Assembly: GCA_022819745.1 (NCBI GenBank)
Contig: JAJEGS010000055.1
Span: 124,001-188,000 of the forward strand
Origin: Candidatus Latescibacterota bacterium
GTDB lineage: Bacteria; Latescibacterota; UBA2968; UBA8231
Direction of reading: 5' to 3'
Length of the DNA: 64,000 nucleotides
Shown: positions 32,817 through 40,695 of the stretch, one piece after another
How the letters are laid out: each line of letters starts with the position of its first letter
Numbering within the stretch: the stretch's first letter is position 1
Notes under the pieces: generated by a model
Seen by the model: only the letters and a program-made list of their open reading frames with translations
Told to the model about the DNA's origin: nothing
Databases searched by the model: none
Translations under genes and position numbers: made by a program

Positions 32817-34781
32817 TCAGCCCCAGAATATCACGTTCCAAGTCATGCCGGTGAAGTGATCGACGATCAGGTAGAACCCGCCGGGCGTGAAATAGCCGAG
32901 GATCATTCCCATGAAAAAGGGCCGCGTCTTCAGATAGAGCCGCACTCCCCCGTATTTGAGCACGATTACCTTGATTCCCCAAGCGATGAACATATTGAAC
33001 CACAAGTGGTCCATGATCCAGATCGGCCCAATTACGTAGCCCAGCGGGTGCAGCGGCCACCAGACGTAGAGCCAGCGCGCGACCATCAGCGCGGTCATAA
33101 TGGCCGCGCCAATCCCCATATTGACCCAGCCCCAGCCATAGAAATCGGTCGGCGTGCGGAGGAGCTTTTCCACATAGCTGTAGTTGCCGCCGCCCCAAAT
33201 CCACAGATTAATCGCTCCGTATTTGTGGCTGAGCAGCATCACCATCCAGATAGCTGCACCCACGGCCACGACCAGCGCCAAGACGATGATCCAAAAGAGG
33301 GGCCGGCGGTTGCGCCCCAACTCCTCGCCCAGCCGCAGACTGTTGGCGCAGGAGACCATGACGAAATTGCGCCCGGTGGTCCACAGGAAGGTCGTCGCCA
33401 GCACGACTAGGCCTTGGGCTCCGATGACCGACGAACCCACCGCAGACACCAGAATCCCCGCTGGTACCACCGGCGGCGAGCCGTCCGAAAGCCCGCCCTC
33501 GGCCACCACTCGCGAATAGCCAAAGATGATGACGACGCCCAAGAAGAGAATGGCCAGCCCGAAAACCAGCGGTAGCCCAGCCAGCCACAGCCAACCTACG
33601 ATCACCAGACAAGAAACTGTCAGCACAATCAGGGCCGCGCGGTAGGAGAGGATTTCGTCGCTGTCGTCAATGCTCTCGTCGCCTTTGAAAGCCTTGCGCC
33701 ACACGCCGCTCAGATGCTTGCGCGCCGTCCAGATGCCGCCTAAAAAGAGCACGAGAATCGCGCCCATCGACTGGTAGGCCAAAAAAGGATCGCGCACCGC
33801 GTGGCCAGCCCCCCCCGTCTCGCTGCTGACCACGCCGAGAATGCCAAAAATGCCGCGCACCGCAAAAGAGAGCAGGTTGAAAAACCACAGGCTGAAGGCG
33901 ATATCGGTCTTGAGAAAGTAGAAGAAGCCAATGATGTTGAAGCGCAGCGCGACATACAGGTCGGCCGTGCGGCGGAAAACCTGCACGTCCATGCGCACGG
34001 GATCGACGTTTTGGGCGATGGGGATGGTTTCGGGGAAGTAGTTGTACAGCCCGTGCAACGTGCCCCACAGCGCGGGGATAGCAAAACCAGCCCACATGAC
34101 GGGATTTTTGAAAAAGGGGCTTAGCTTTTGGTCGTCCTCGCCTTCCTCGGTCATGGCCAGCGGCACCTGCATCAGCGGATAGATCAGTCGCTCGTGCTCA
34201 ATCCACTGTTTGCGCAGAATCGCCATGAAGGAAATCATCATCAGGAAGAGGGCGCAGATAAAAGGCGTCCACACTCCGATGACGCTACGCCATATTTCCC
34301 AAGGAATCGGTTCGTCCCGTCCACTGCCCTCGTAGAATTTGCGGACGGTTTCCACATCGTGGACCATCAGCCAGTCGGGGATATAGGGATGGATCAGTTC
34401 CCGCCATTCGTTTTCAGCGGTGGCGTAGTAGAAGGGGTAGCTAATGGCGCTGAGGAACTTGGCGATGAAGAGGGTGGGGATCGACGAGGCCATCACCATC
34501 ATAACATAGACGACTAGCAGTTCGCGCCGATTGAGCCCCCAACTCGGGTGTACGAGCTTGAGCAGGGGATTGATAAAAAGGGTCAGTAGGAAGAGGATGA
34601 ACACCGCTCCAGGCATACTGGTGCCCAGAGCCATAAAGGAGCCGTGTAAATAGAGGGTGCCGTAGGCGGCCCCGGCCGACACGCTGAAGGCTCCGGCGCA
34701 TCCGACTAGCACGGATTTGGCAGTAAAAGCCGGTACTGCGTCTGCCTCCTTGGGCACGGTCTGCTCGGGTGTTGTTGACAT
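32817..34781 (-). CDS. DUF6785/DUF6784-type polytopic membrane protein (OPT-like)
   Basis: A 654-residue integral membrane protein with about 12-14 hydrophobic segments. Landmarks shared with the proteins at 46988 and 48974 are: RRELLVVYVMMVMASSIPT (about 85), WRSVIGVWTPFICALFLMMI, LRKQWIEHERLIYPLMQVPLA (about 200), EGGLSDGSPPV (about 430), and the final NVIFWG. These fit DUF6785 followed by DUF6784, a family distantly like OPT oligopeptide transporters. The transported substrate is unknown. It lies between the dioxygenase gene at 34799 (18-base gap) and the spermidine synthase-like gene, all on one strand. Confidence 0.65.
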   Translation of the reverse strand: MSTTPEQTVPKEADAVPAFTAKSVLVGCAGAFSVSAGAAYGTLYLHGSFMALGTSMPGAVFILFLLTLFINPLLKLVHPSWGLNRRELLVVYVMMVMASSIPTLFIAKFLSAISYPFYYATAENEWRELIHPYIPDWLMVHDVETVRKFYEGSGRDEPIPWEIWRSVIGVWTPFICALFLMMISFMAILRKQWIEHERLIYPLMQVPLAMTEEGEDDQKLSPFFKNPVMWAGFAIPALWGTLHGLYNYFPETIPIAQNVDPVRMDVQVFRRTADLYVALRFNIIGFFYFLKTDIAFSLWFFNLLSFAVRGIFGILGVVSSETGGAGHAVRDPFLAYQSMGAILVLFLGGIWTARKHLSGVWRKAFKGDESIDDSDEILSYRAALIVLTVSCLVIVGWLWLAGLPLVFGLAILFLGVVIIFGYSRVVAEGGLSDGSPPVVPAGILVSAVGSSVIGAQGLVVLATTFLWTTGRNFVMVSCANSLRLGEELGRNRRPLFWIIVLALVVAVGAAIWMVMLLSHKYGAINLWIWGGGNYSYVEKLLRTPTDFYGWGWVNMGIGAAIMTALMVARWLYVWWPLHPLGYVIGPIWIMDHLWFNMFIAWGIKVIVLKYGGVRLYLKTRPFFMGMILGYFTPGGFYLIVDHFTGMTWNVIFWG

Positions 34782-34798
34782 TAGCTAGCGCGAGGGAA

Positions 34799-35614
34799 TT
34801 AGCCGTGAAATTTGGCGACCAATTCGGCTGGTTTGCCATCTACCGTCGCCGGGTCCAGCGCCTGGGTGCCGAAGACCACGGGAAAGGTTTGGCCGGTCTC
34901 TCGGGAGCGGGTTTGGGAGTCCATATAGGTTACGCTGAAAGCGCGGCGGGCCGACGCGGTGGAGTTGGGCCCCGAGCGATGTAGCAGGAAATTGTGCAGT
35001 AGAATGGCCTCCCCTGCCTCGGCTTCCAAGTCGATCACTGCCTCCGGGGGCGCGTATTGGGCTTCTTGCTCGGCGGGGAGAAAGTGCCGCTCGTTGATGA
35101 TGCCGTGCTGGTTGCTGCCCGGCACGATCTGCATACAGCCAGTGGCTGTGGTCGCGTCGTCGAGCGCCGTCCACACCGTGACGATGGGATTGGTGTCGAT
35201 GCGCCAACCGATTCCCACGTCCTGATGCCAGGGCAACCCGCGGCGGAGTTCGGGCGGTTTGTTCATAAACATTGAGCGAAATACCGAGACTTCCTCGCCG
35301 ATGTAGCGGCGGGTGATCTGGTGGAAGAGGGGGTTCTGTATATAGGCGAGGAAGAGCGGGTCTTGCTCTAGGTCGTCGATGCGCCGATACGCGAGCGTCT
35401 GCACCTCGTTGCCCATAGTGCGACGCACTTCGCCGTCCTCTTCGACGACCTGCAAGCGCATGTGTTCGTAGCGGACGCGGCCCAGCATGATGTCGTCGAT
35501 GCGCTGCTGCAAGGCGACCAATTCGTCCGGGGACAGGACTTTGCCCAGCCGCACGTAGCCTTGATCCAAGAACAGCTCGTGATGTGCATCGTCAAAGGTG
35601 GAAAGGGCTTGCAT
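34799..35614 (-). CDS. Phytanoyl-CoA dioxygenase (PhyH)-like oxygenase
   Basis: About 271 residues from the ATG at 35614, which follows AGGAGA; the longer frame to 35653 lacks a site. Iron ligands: H130 and D132 in LPWHQDVGIGW and H212 in NFLLHRSGPNST. MQIVPGSNQHG is the family loop, and RSGPN may bind 2-oxoglutarate through its Arg. Cytoplasmic, O2 and 2-oxoglutarate dependent hydroxylase of unknown substrate. It precedes the OPT-like transporter by 18 bases, so import and oxidation of one compound is plausible. Confidence 0.85.
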   Translation of the reverse strand: MQALSTFDDAHHELFLDQGYVRLGKVLSPDELVALQQRIDDIMLGRVRYEHMRLQVVEEDGEVRRTMGNEVQTLAYRRIDDLEQDPLFLAYIQNPLFHQITRRYIGEEVSVFRSMFMNKPPELRRGLPWHQDVGIGWRIDTNPIVTVWTALDDATTATGCMQIVPGSNQHGIINERHFLPAEQEAQYAPPEAVIDLEAEAGEAILLHNFLLHRSGPNSTASARRAFSVTYMDSQTRSRETGQTFPVVFGTQALDPATVDGKPAELVAKFHG

Positions 35615-35686
35615 GATGCGGTCTCCTCTTTTAAGGACGGGGTATAAATACAATACCTAGGGTGTGCTCATGCAATGCCGCCTCGA

Positions 35687-37282
35687 TCAAGGTTCGTACA
35701 CAGTCAGGATCTGGTCGGCTGCGACGTCTTGTAAACGCTGCACAGCGCCGCTGGGCCAATGGATTTCTACCTCATCGACGCGGGTGCGGTCTCCCAAGCC
35801 GAAAAAGGGGCGCAGTGCGCTTTGGCACATGTAGCTCGATCCGGCGCGCACCACGTCCCACCGCACCCAGTCTCCTGCGGCGACGCGGACCTCGGCTCCG
35901 ACGGAGTCCCCAACCAACCGCAAGCTCAAATAGTGCTGGGCATTGCCGCCGTCGTTGCGCAAGAGCGCGGCAGGCTGGTTGTTGTTGGCTACTGCGATGT
36001 CGAGGTCGCCGTCGTTGTCGTAATCACCCATGGTCGCACCTCGGCTCACTTGCTGCAACAGCAAGCCCGGTCCTGCCTGATTGCTCACGTCGGCAAAGCG
36101 TCCTTCCTGATTGCGGAAGAGTTGGTTTTGCTGCTCATACGTCACGGCGTCGAACAGGTGGATGTTGTCGTCGAGATGGCCGTTGGCGACAAACAGATCG
36201 CGGTCGCCGTCGTTGTCGTAGTCGATGAAGAGGGTGCCCCAGGCGAGGAACTGCAAGCTGGGGACACCCAGCCCGGACTGAAAGGTCACGTCGGCAAAAA
36301 ATCCGTTGCCGAGGTTGCGGTACAAGCTATTGGTTTCCCACTGGTAATTGGTGACGAAAAAGTCAAACCGGCCATCGCTGTCGTAGTCGCCCACGTCAAC
36401 CCCCATGCCGGCCAGCGGCTTGCCCGCGTCGTTGTAAGCGACCCCGGCCAAAGCACCGATCTCGGCAAAGCGGCCGCCGTCATTGCGGTAGAGCAAGTTG
36501 GGGGTGCGGTCTCCGGCCGCGTATAGGTCGAGATCGCCATCTGCGTCGTAGTCGATGAAAAAGGCCCCTAATTCCTTGGCGGCATCCGGTAGTAACCCGG
36601 CTTGGTCGGTGACATCGGCAAAGGTGGCGTCGCCTTCGTTGCGATAAAAGACATCGCGCTGCGGCTCGAAGGCCTCCGGGCCGCAATACACCGCAATCCC
36701 GGAGCGGAGGCAGGGCTCGTGTATCTCGGAGCGAAACTTGGCGTAATTGGCGACAAAGAAGTCCAAGTCGCCGTCTAAATCGTAGTCGGCAAAGGCCGCG
36801 CCGGTACTCATCGCTGGATTGACTAGCGTTGGTCCGGCCACGCCGGCCACGTCGGTTACATCGGCGAACCGGCTAGTGCCCTCGTTGCGATAGAGGATAT
36901 TGGGGCCGTAGGCAGTGATGTACAAGTCCAAGTCGCCGTCTGAGTCGTAGTCGGCCGCGGCACAGCCTAGCCCGTAGCCCGAATTGGCCACGCCGGCTTG
37001 GTCGGTCGCATCGGCGAACTGACCGGCGCTCGCGTTGTGGTAGAGCGCGCCTGGGCCGACGCTGTTGACGAAGTACAGGTCGAGCCACCCGTCGCCATCG
37101 TAGTCGAAAAAGGCCGTGCCCGAGCCCATGGTTTCCATTGGATACTTTTGCCCCTTGGCTCCATTCTGATGGCGAAAGGTGATTCCAGCCTCGGCTGCTA
37201 CCTCGACAAACTGCACCTCGGCGTGGCACAGCGCGGCCCACAGGCACGCCAGAGCAACTCCTAAGAGGGTGCGCTGCGTCAC
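35687..37282 (-). CDS. Secreted FG-GAP/VCBS protein with ASPIC/UnbV domain (CRTAC1-like)
   Basis: A 531-residue exported protein. Sec signal peptide TLLGVALACLWAALCHA (cleavage about residue 22), then VQFVEVAAEAGITFRHQNG, the classic opening of this family. Seven or more calcium loops follow (DYDGDGWLD, DYDSDGDLD, DYDLDGDLD, DYDADGDLD, DYDSDGRFD, DYDNDGDRD). The C-terminal ASPIC/UnbV part has GAEVRVAAGDW, RAGSSYMCQS, FFGLGDRTRVDEVEIHWPSG. GTG start overlapping the stop of the small membrane protein gene (GTGA). Third gene of an operon with the symporter, so it may act as an extracytoplasmic binding or scaffolding partner. Confidence 0.85.
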   Translation of the reverse strand: MTQRTLLGVALACLWAALCHAEVQFVEVAAEAGITFRHQNGAKGQKYPMETMGSGTAFFDYDGDGWLDLYFVNSVGPGALYHNASAGQFADATDQAGVANSGYGLGCAAADYDSDGDLDLYITAYGPNILYRNEGTSRFADVTDVAGVAGPTLVNPAMSTGAAFADYDLDGDLDFFVANYAKFRSEIHEPCLRSGIAVYCGPEAFEPQRDVFYRNEGDATFADVTDQAGLLPDAAKELGAFFIDYDADGDLDLYAAGDRTPNLLYRNDGGRFAEIGALAGVAYNDAGKPLAGMGVDVGDYDSDGRFDFFVTNYQWETNSLYRNLGNGFFADVTFQSGLGVPSLQFLAWGTLFIDYDNDGDRDLFVANGHLDDNIHLFDAVTYEQQNQLFRNQEGRFADVSNQAGPGLLLQQVSRGATMGDYDNDGDLDIAVANNNQPAALLRNDGGNAQHYLSLRLVGDSVGAEVRVAAGDWVRWDVVRAGSSYMCQSALRPFFGLGDRTRVDEVEIHWPSGAVQRLQDVAADQILTVYEP

Positions 37283-37458
37283 TCGTGCTGGGAATCTGCG
37301 GCGGCTTCGCTAGCTCCGCGGCCGGCGGCCATGTTGCGGATCATCTTGACCACGTCGCCAAAGGCCTTGTAGGCGACGGCGATGACAATGCCGTAAAAGA
37401 GGACGCTAGCGGCGATAAAGACGAATTGCCAGAGGGCTTTCCAAGTTTCGACGTCCAT
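37279..37458 (-). CDS. Small single-span membrane protein next to the symporter
   Basis: About 59 residues from the ATG at 37458 (GGAG, 8-base spacing); a GTG at 37464 overlapping the symporter stop is the alternative. One membrane segment (LWQFVFIAASVLFYGIVIAVAY) followed by a charged tail (KMIRNMAAGRG, EAAADSQHE). Placed between the symporter and FG-GAP genes with overlapping ends, it is probably a small accessory subunit of the symporter, as seen for other SSS transporters. That role is inference. Confidence 0.7.
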   Translation of the reverse strand: MDVETWKALWQFVFIAASVLFYGIVIAVAYKAFGDVVKMIRNMAAGRGASEAAADSQHE

Positions 37459-37463
37459 CTGCA

Positions 37464-39005
37464 CTACTCCATATTGCTAAAGTCTAAAGGGCGCGGTGGG
37501 TGCGAGCGCTGGGTGAGCGAGGCCACGACCAGCATGGCGAGGCCGCCCAAGGCTAGGCTGGTAATCCCGACGAGGTTGGAATTTTCGACCAACGGCAGCA
37601 TAAACTCGGGCACCAAGTGCTGATTTTCGGTCATAATCAGAAAATTGAGCGGCACCAGCGCGCCCAGTATCAGGGCGCAGTACGCACCCGGGGTATTGGC
37701 CTTTTTCCAATACAGCCCTAAAGCCACGGTACCGACGCAGCCGGCGAAGTAGATGGTGCCGGTGACATACATAAAGCGGAAGGCCGTCTCGGGAAGCTGG
37801 TAGAGCGCGCCGAAAATGGCCAAGAAGGCGGCGAGGATGACGACGATGGCCCGGGTCCAGTAGATCTCGCGCTCGCTCGACAGCCCGCCCCAAGTGCCGT
37901 CCGCTTCGCGCTCGCCGCTCGACTTGGCGAGCATGGCTTTGATCGGTGATACCACGTCGCGGACGATGACGCCGCTCCAGGCCAGCAGGTAGCTGTCGTG
38001 GGTGGACATGAAGGCCGCGAACATCCCGGCCATGAGCAGGCCGGCGATGCCGATGGGCAGGATTTTGCCGAGCATTTCGGGCATGGCGTAGTGGGGATCG
38101 AGCTCGGGGTTGCCAAAATAGGCCAGCGCCGCAATACCCCAAAACATTGGTACCATCGCCCGCCCCATGACTGTGCCCGCGGCGATCCAGAATACGCGGC
38201 GGGCCACCTTGGGGCTTTCGGCACTCAGCGGTCGCATCATTTCGGGTTGCCAGACCACGCCGACCAAGCCGACGCAGAATAGAAACAAGATCATTGAGAT
38301 GCCGTAGCCGGGGTTGGCTATGGGGTCAAAGCCGACATCGCCTTTGTGGACTTGCACGGCTTGGACGAGGTTGTCCCAGCCGAGTTGCGGGTGATTGAGA
38401 ATGATATACGTACCGAAGAAAAATCCCAGCGACAGCAACACGAACTGCGCGAAGTCCGTCAGCACTACCGAGACCATACCGCCCATCAGCGTGTAGAAGA
38501 CGACGATGAGCAACATGCCGATCATGACGTAGTTGACGTATTCCTTGTCGAGGCCGGTGAAGCCAACGACGAATTTGCTGCCGAGGATGGGAAACAGCCC
38601 CATGTTGAGGGTACCGGCGAGGGTGAGGATGATGCCGCCGAGTAGGCGCACGCCGCGCGTGTACTTGAGTTCGTAGAACTCGGGCACGGTCATCACTTGT
38701 AGATGGCGCAGGCGGCTGACGATGAAGCCAGTGCGACCGATGATCAGGGTGGTGATCAGGGCCATGAGGCCAAAGACGAAGGGCACGAAGCCGTATTTAA
38801 AGCCCTCCTCGGCCATGTACATGACCGTTACTAGCCCGAGGCCGGTCGAGACCATCGTGGCGACGGCCATGTGGGTTTTGAGGCCGCGGCCGGCGACGAG
38901 GAAGTCGGAGATGCCTTTGATGGCACCTCGCGCCAACGTGCCGGCGACGATGGTGCCGCCGACATAGACGAGGACGATGGCGTAGTCAATCCAACTCAGA
39001 TTCAT
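37464..39005 (-). CDS. Sodium:solute symporter (SSS family)
   Basis: About 513 residues from the ATG at 39005 (GGAG upstream). Thirteen or so membrane segments; SSS hallmarks include SWIDYAIVLVYVGGTIVAGTLA, GISDFLVAGRGLKTHMAVATMVSTGLG at 30-56, LTLAGTLNMGLFPILGSKFV, and LMAGMFAAFMSTHDSYLLAWSGVIVRDVV (the conserved Na2-site region of helix 8). Moves a sugar, amino acid or carboxylate with Na+. First gene of a three-gene operon with the small membrane protein and the FG-GAP protein. Divergent from the cytochrome-like lipoprotein. Confidence 0.9.
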   Translation of the reverse strand: MNLSWIDYAIVLVYVGGTIVAGTLARGAIKGISDFLVAGRGLKTHMAVATMVSTGLGLVTVMYMAEEGFKYGFVPFVFGLMALITTLIIGRTGFIVSRLRHLQVMTVPEFYELKYTRGVRLLGGIILTLAGTLNMGLFPILGSKFVVGFTGLDKEYVNYVMIGMLLIVVFYTLMGGMVSVVLTDFAQFVLLSLGFFFGTYIILNHPQLGWDNLVQAVQVHKGDVGFDPIANPGYGISMILFLFCVGLVGVVWQPEMMRPLSAESPKVARRVFWIAAGTVMGRAMVPMFWGIAALAYFGNPELDPHYAMPEMLGKILPIGIAGLLMAGMFAAFMSTHDSYLLAWSGVIVRDVVSPIKAMLAKSSGEREADGTWGGLSSEREIYWTRAIVVILAAFLAIFGALYQLPETAFRFMYVTGTIYFAGCVGTVALGLYWKKANTPGAYCALILGALVPLNFLIMTENQHLVPEFMLPLVENSNLVGITSLALGGLAMLVVASLTQRSHPPRPLDFSNME

Positions 39006-39164
39006 GTGTACTCCTGTGTTCCCAGTGGTGGAAAAGCGCGAACAGCCTGCCAATTTAACATTTTAGCGAGGGCATGTCACCTCGCGGGCGATTGACCCCC
39101 CAAGAGGTGGTTTATATACTTGCGCCGCGCTGTACTGCGCAAACATCAACTACTACGAGGGAAT

Positions 39165-39596
39165 ATGTTGCTACGACTTAGGCGCCTGTCGCTGATGTTG
39201 ACCGCGGCCCTGTTGTGGGCTGGTTGTGGGGGCGAGGACTCGACGGTGGGGCCGGACGAGAGTGCTGTCGAGGGCAGTCGCACGGAAGCTACGCTTGCAG
39301 AGGTCAGCGAAGTATTTGCGGTTAGTTGCGCCTTTTCGGGCTGTCACAGCGGCGGGGAGCCCGCAGCCGATTTGTCGCTGGAGGGCGACTTTGCCGCTCG
39401 CATCGTCGGCGTCGATAGTGGCCAGCGGCCCGATTTCAAACTGGTCGATCCGGGAAATCCCAATAAGTCGTACCTGCTGATAAAGGTGCGCGGCGACGAC
39501 GAGATCGTCAGTCAGCAAATGCCGCCGGGCAATCCGTTACCCGCAGAGCAGGTGGAGATCATCCGCGCGTGGATCGCCAGCGGAGCGAAAGAGTAA
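39165..39596 (+). CDS. Cytochrome c-like lipoprotein with a CX4CH motif
   Basis: About 143 residues from the ATG at 39165. Lipoprotein signal LSLMLTAALLWAGC with a lipid-modified Cys about residue 20. The putative heme site is CAFSGCH, with four rather than two residues between the cysteines. A later QQMPPG supplies a typical Met sixth ligand, and VEIIRAWIASGAKE is the usual C-terminal helix of planctomycete-type cytochromes. Similar proteins act as membrane-anchored electron carriers for dehydrogenases. Its TAA overlaps the ATG of the Ldh2-type dehydrogenase gene, so the two are coupled. Confidence 0.7.
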   Translation: MLLRLRRLSLMLTAALLWAGCGGEDSTVGPDESAVEGSRTEATLAEVSEVFAVSCAFSGCHSGGEPAADLSLEGDFAARIVGVDSGQRPDFKLVDPGNPNKSYLLIKVRGDDEIVSQQMPPGNPLPAEQVEIIRAWIASGAKE

Positions 39597-40645
39597 TGCC
39601 GGTCTTTTCTCCAGCGTCCTTGACCGAAACCACCGCCTCCATTTTTGCCGCGGCAGGTATGCGCGCTGACGAGGCGCGCGTGGTGGCTGAATTGCTCGTC
39701 GAGGCCAATCTCGTCGGCCACGACTCCCACGGCGTCATCCGCATCCCGCAGTACTTGGGCCAAGTCGAAGCGGGCGACATCGTGCCAGACGCGGCTGTCG
39801 AAGTCGTACACGAGGCTCCGACGCTCGCCGTGCTCGACGCGCATTGGGGCTTTGGGCAGGTGGCGATGAGTCGTGGCGTGGATATGGCTCTGGAGAAGGC
39901 GCGGGCCACGGGCATGGCCGCTATCTCCGTCCGCCAAGCCAATCACGTGGGCCGCCTCGGCAGCTACGTGGAGCGCATTGCCGAGGACACGGCTATTGCC
40001 CTGATGTTCGTCAATGGCGCGCCGGTCTGCCGCATGGCTCCGTGGGGCGGGCGCGAAGCCCGGCACGGCACCAATCCAATCGCCATGGGGTTTCCGTCGC
40101 GCAGCGGCCCGCCGGTTGTCCTCGACATGACTACGTCGGCGGTGGCTGAGGGTAAGGTGCGGGTGCAGCGCAATCGCGGGGACGAGGTGCCCGACGGCTG
40201 GCTGCTTGACGCCGAGGGCCAGCCGACCAACGATCCCAACACCTTGTACGCCGATCCGCCCGGTACCATCCTGCCCTTGGGCGGTAGTCTCGGGCACAAG
40301 GGCTACGGCCTCAACGTGGGAGTCGAGCTGTTGGCCGGTGCGTTGGCTGGGGCCGGCTGCATAGGCCAGGATCGGCGCTTCCGCAACGGGGCATTACTGT
40401 TGGTGCTCAATGTGGAAAAGCTAGTGGGATTAGACGCTTATTTCGCCGAGGCCGACACGTATATCGAGTTTGTCAAATCCGCGGCTACTGCACCGGGCGT
40501 CGAGGCTATCTTGATGCCTGGGGACAGCGAGCGGGCGATGGCGGAGAAGCGGAAGGTGGAGGGGATTTTCGTGGAGGACGAGACGTGGGCGCAAATTGTG
40601 GAGAGTGGGACGAAGGTGGGGGTTGAGGTGAGGGGTGAAAAATGA
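39596..40645 (+). CDS. Malate/L-lactate dehydrogenase-type (Ldh2 family) oxidoreductase
   Basis: About 349 residues from the ATG at 39596 (TAATG overlap with the cytochrome-like gene). Family features: NLVGHDSHGVIRIPQYL (about 40-56, catalytic His), GQVAMSRGVDMALEKA, SVRQANHVGRLGSYVERIA (about 109-127), RHGTNPIAMGFPS, VLDMTTSAVAEGKV, and GHKGYGLNVGVELLAGAL (about 228). These enzymes use NAD(P) and act on malate, lactate, ureidoglycolate or related 2-hydroxyacids. A link to electron transfer by the coupled cytochrome is unusual for this NAD-dependent family. Confidence 0.88.
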   Translation: MPVFSPASLTETTASIFAAAGMRADEARVVAELLVEANLVGHDSHGVIRIPQYLGQVEAGDIVPDAAVEVVHEAPTLAVLDAHWGFGQVAMSRGVDMALEKARATGMAAISVRQANHVGRLGSYVERIAEDTAIALMFVNGAPVCRMAPWGGREARHGTNPIAMGFPSRSGPPVVLDMTTSAVAEGKVRVQRNRGDEVPDGWLLDAEGQPTNDPNTLYADPPGTILPLGGSLGHKGYGLNVGVELLAGALAGAGCIGQDRRFRNGALLLVLNVEKLVGLDAYFAEADTYIEFVKSAATAPGVEAILMPGDSERAMAEKRKVEGIFVEDETWAQIVESGTKVGVEVRGEK

Positions 40646-40695
40646 AGAGCTATACACACCACTTGGAGTGCCTTTTTTCAAATAAAGGATATCTC

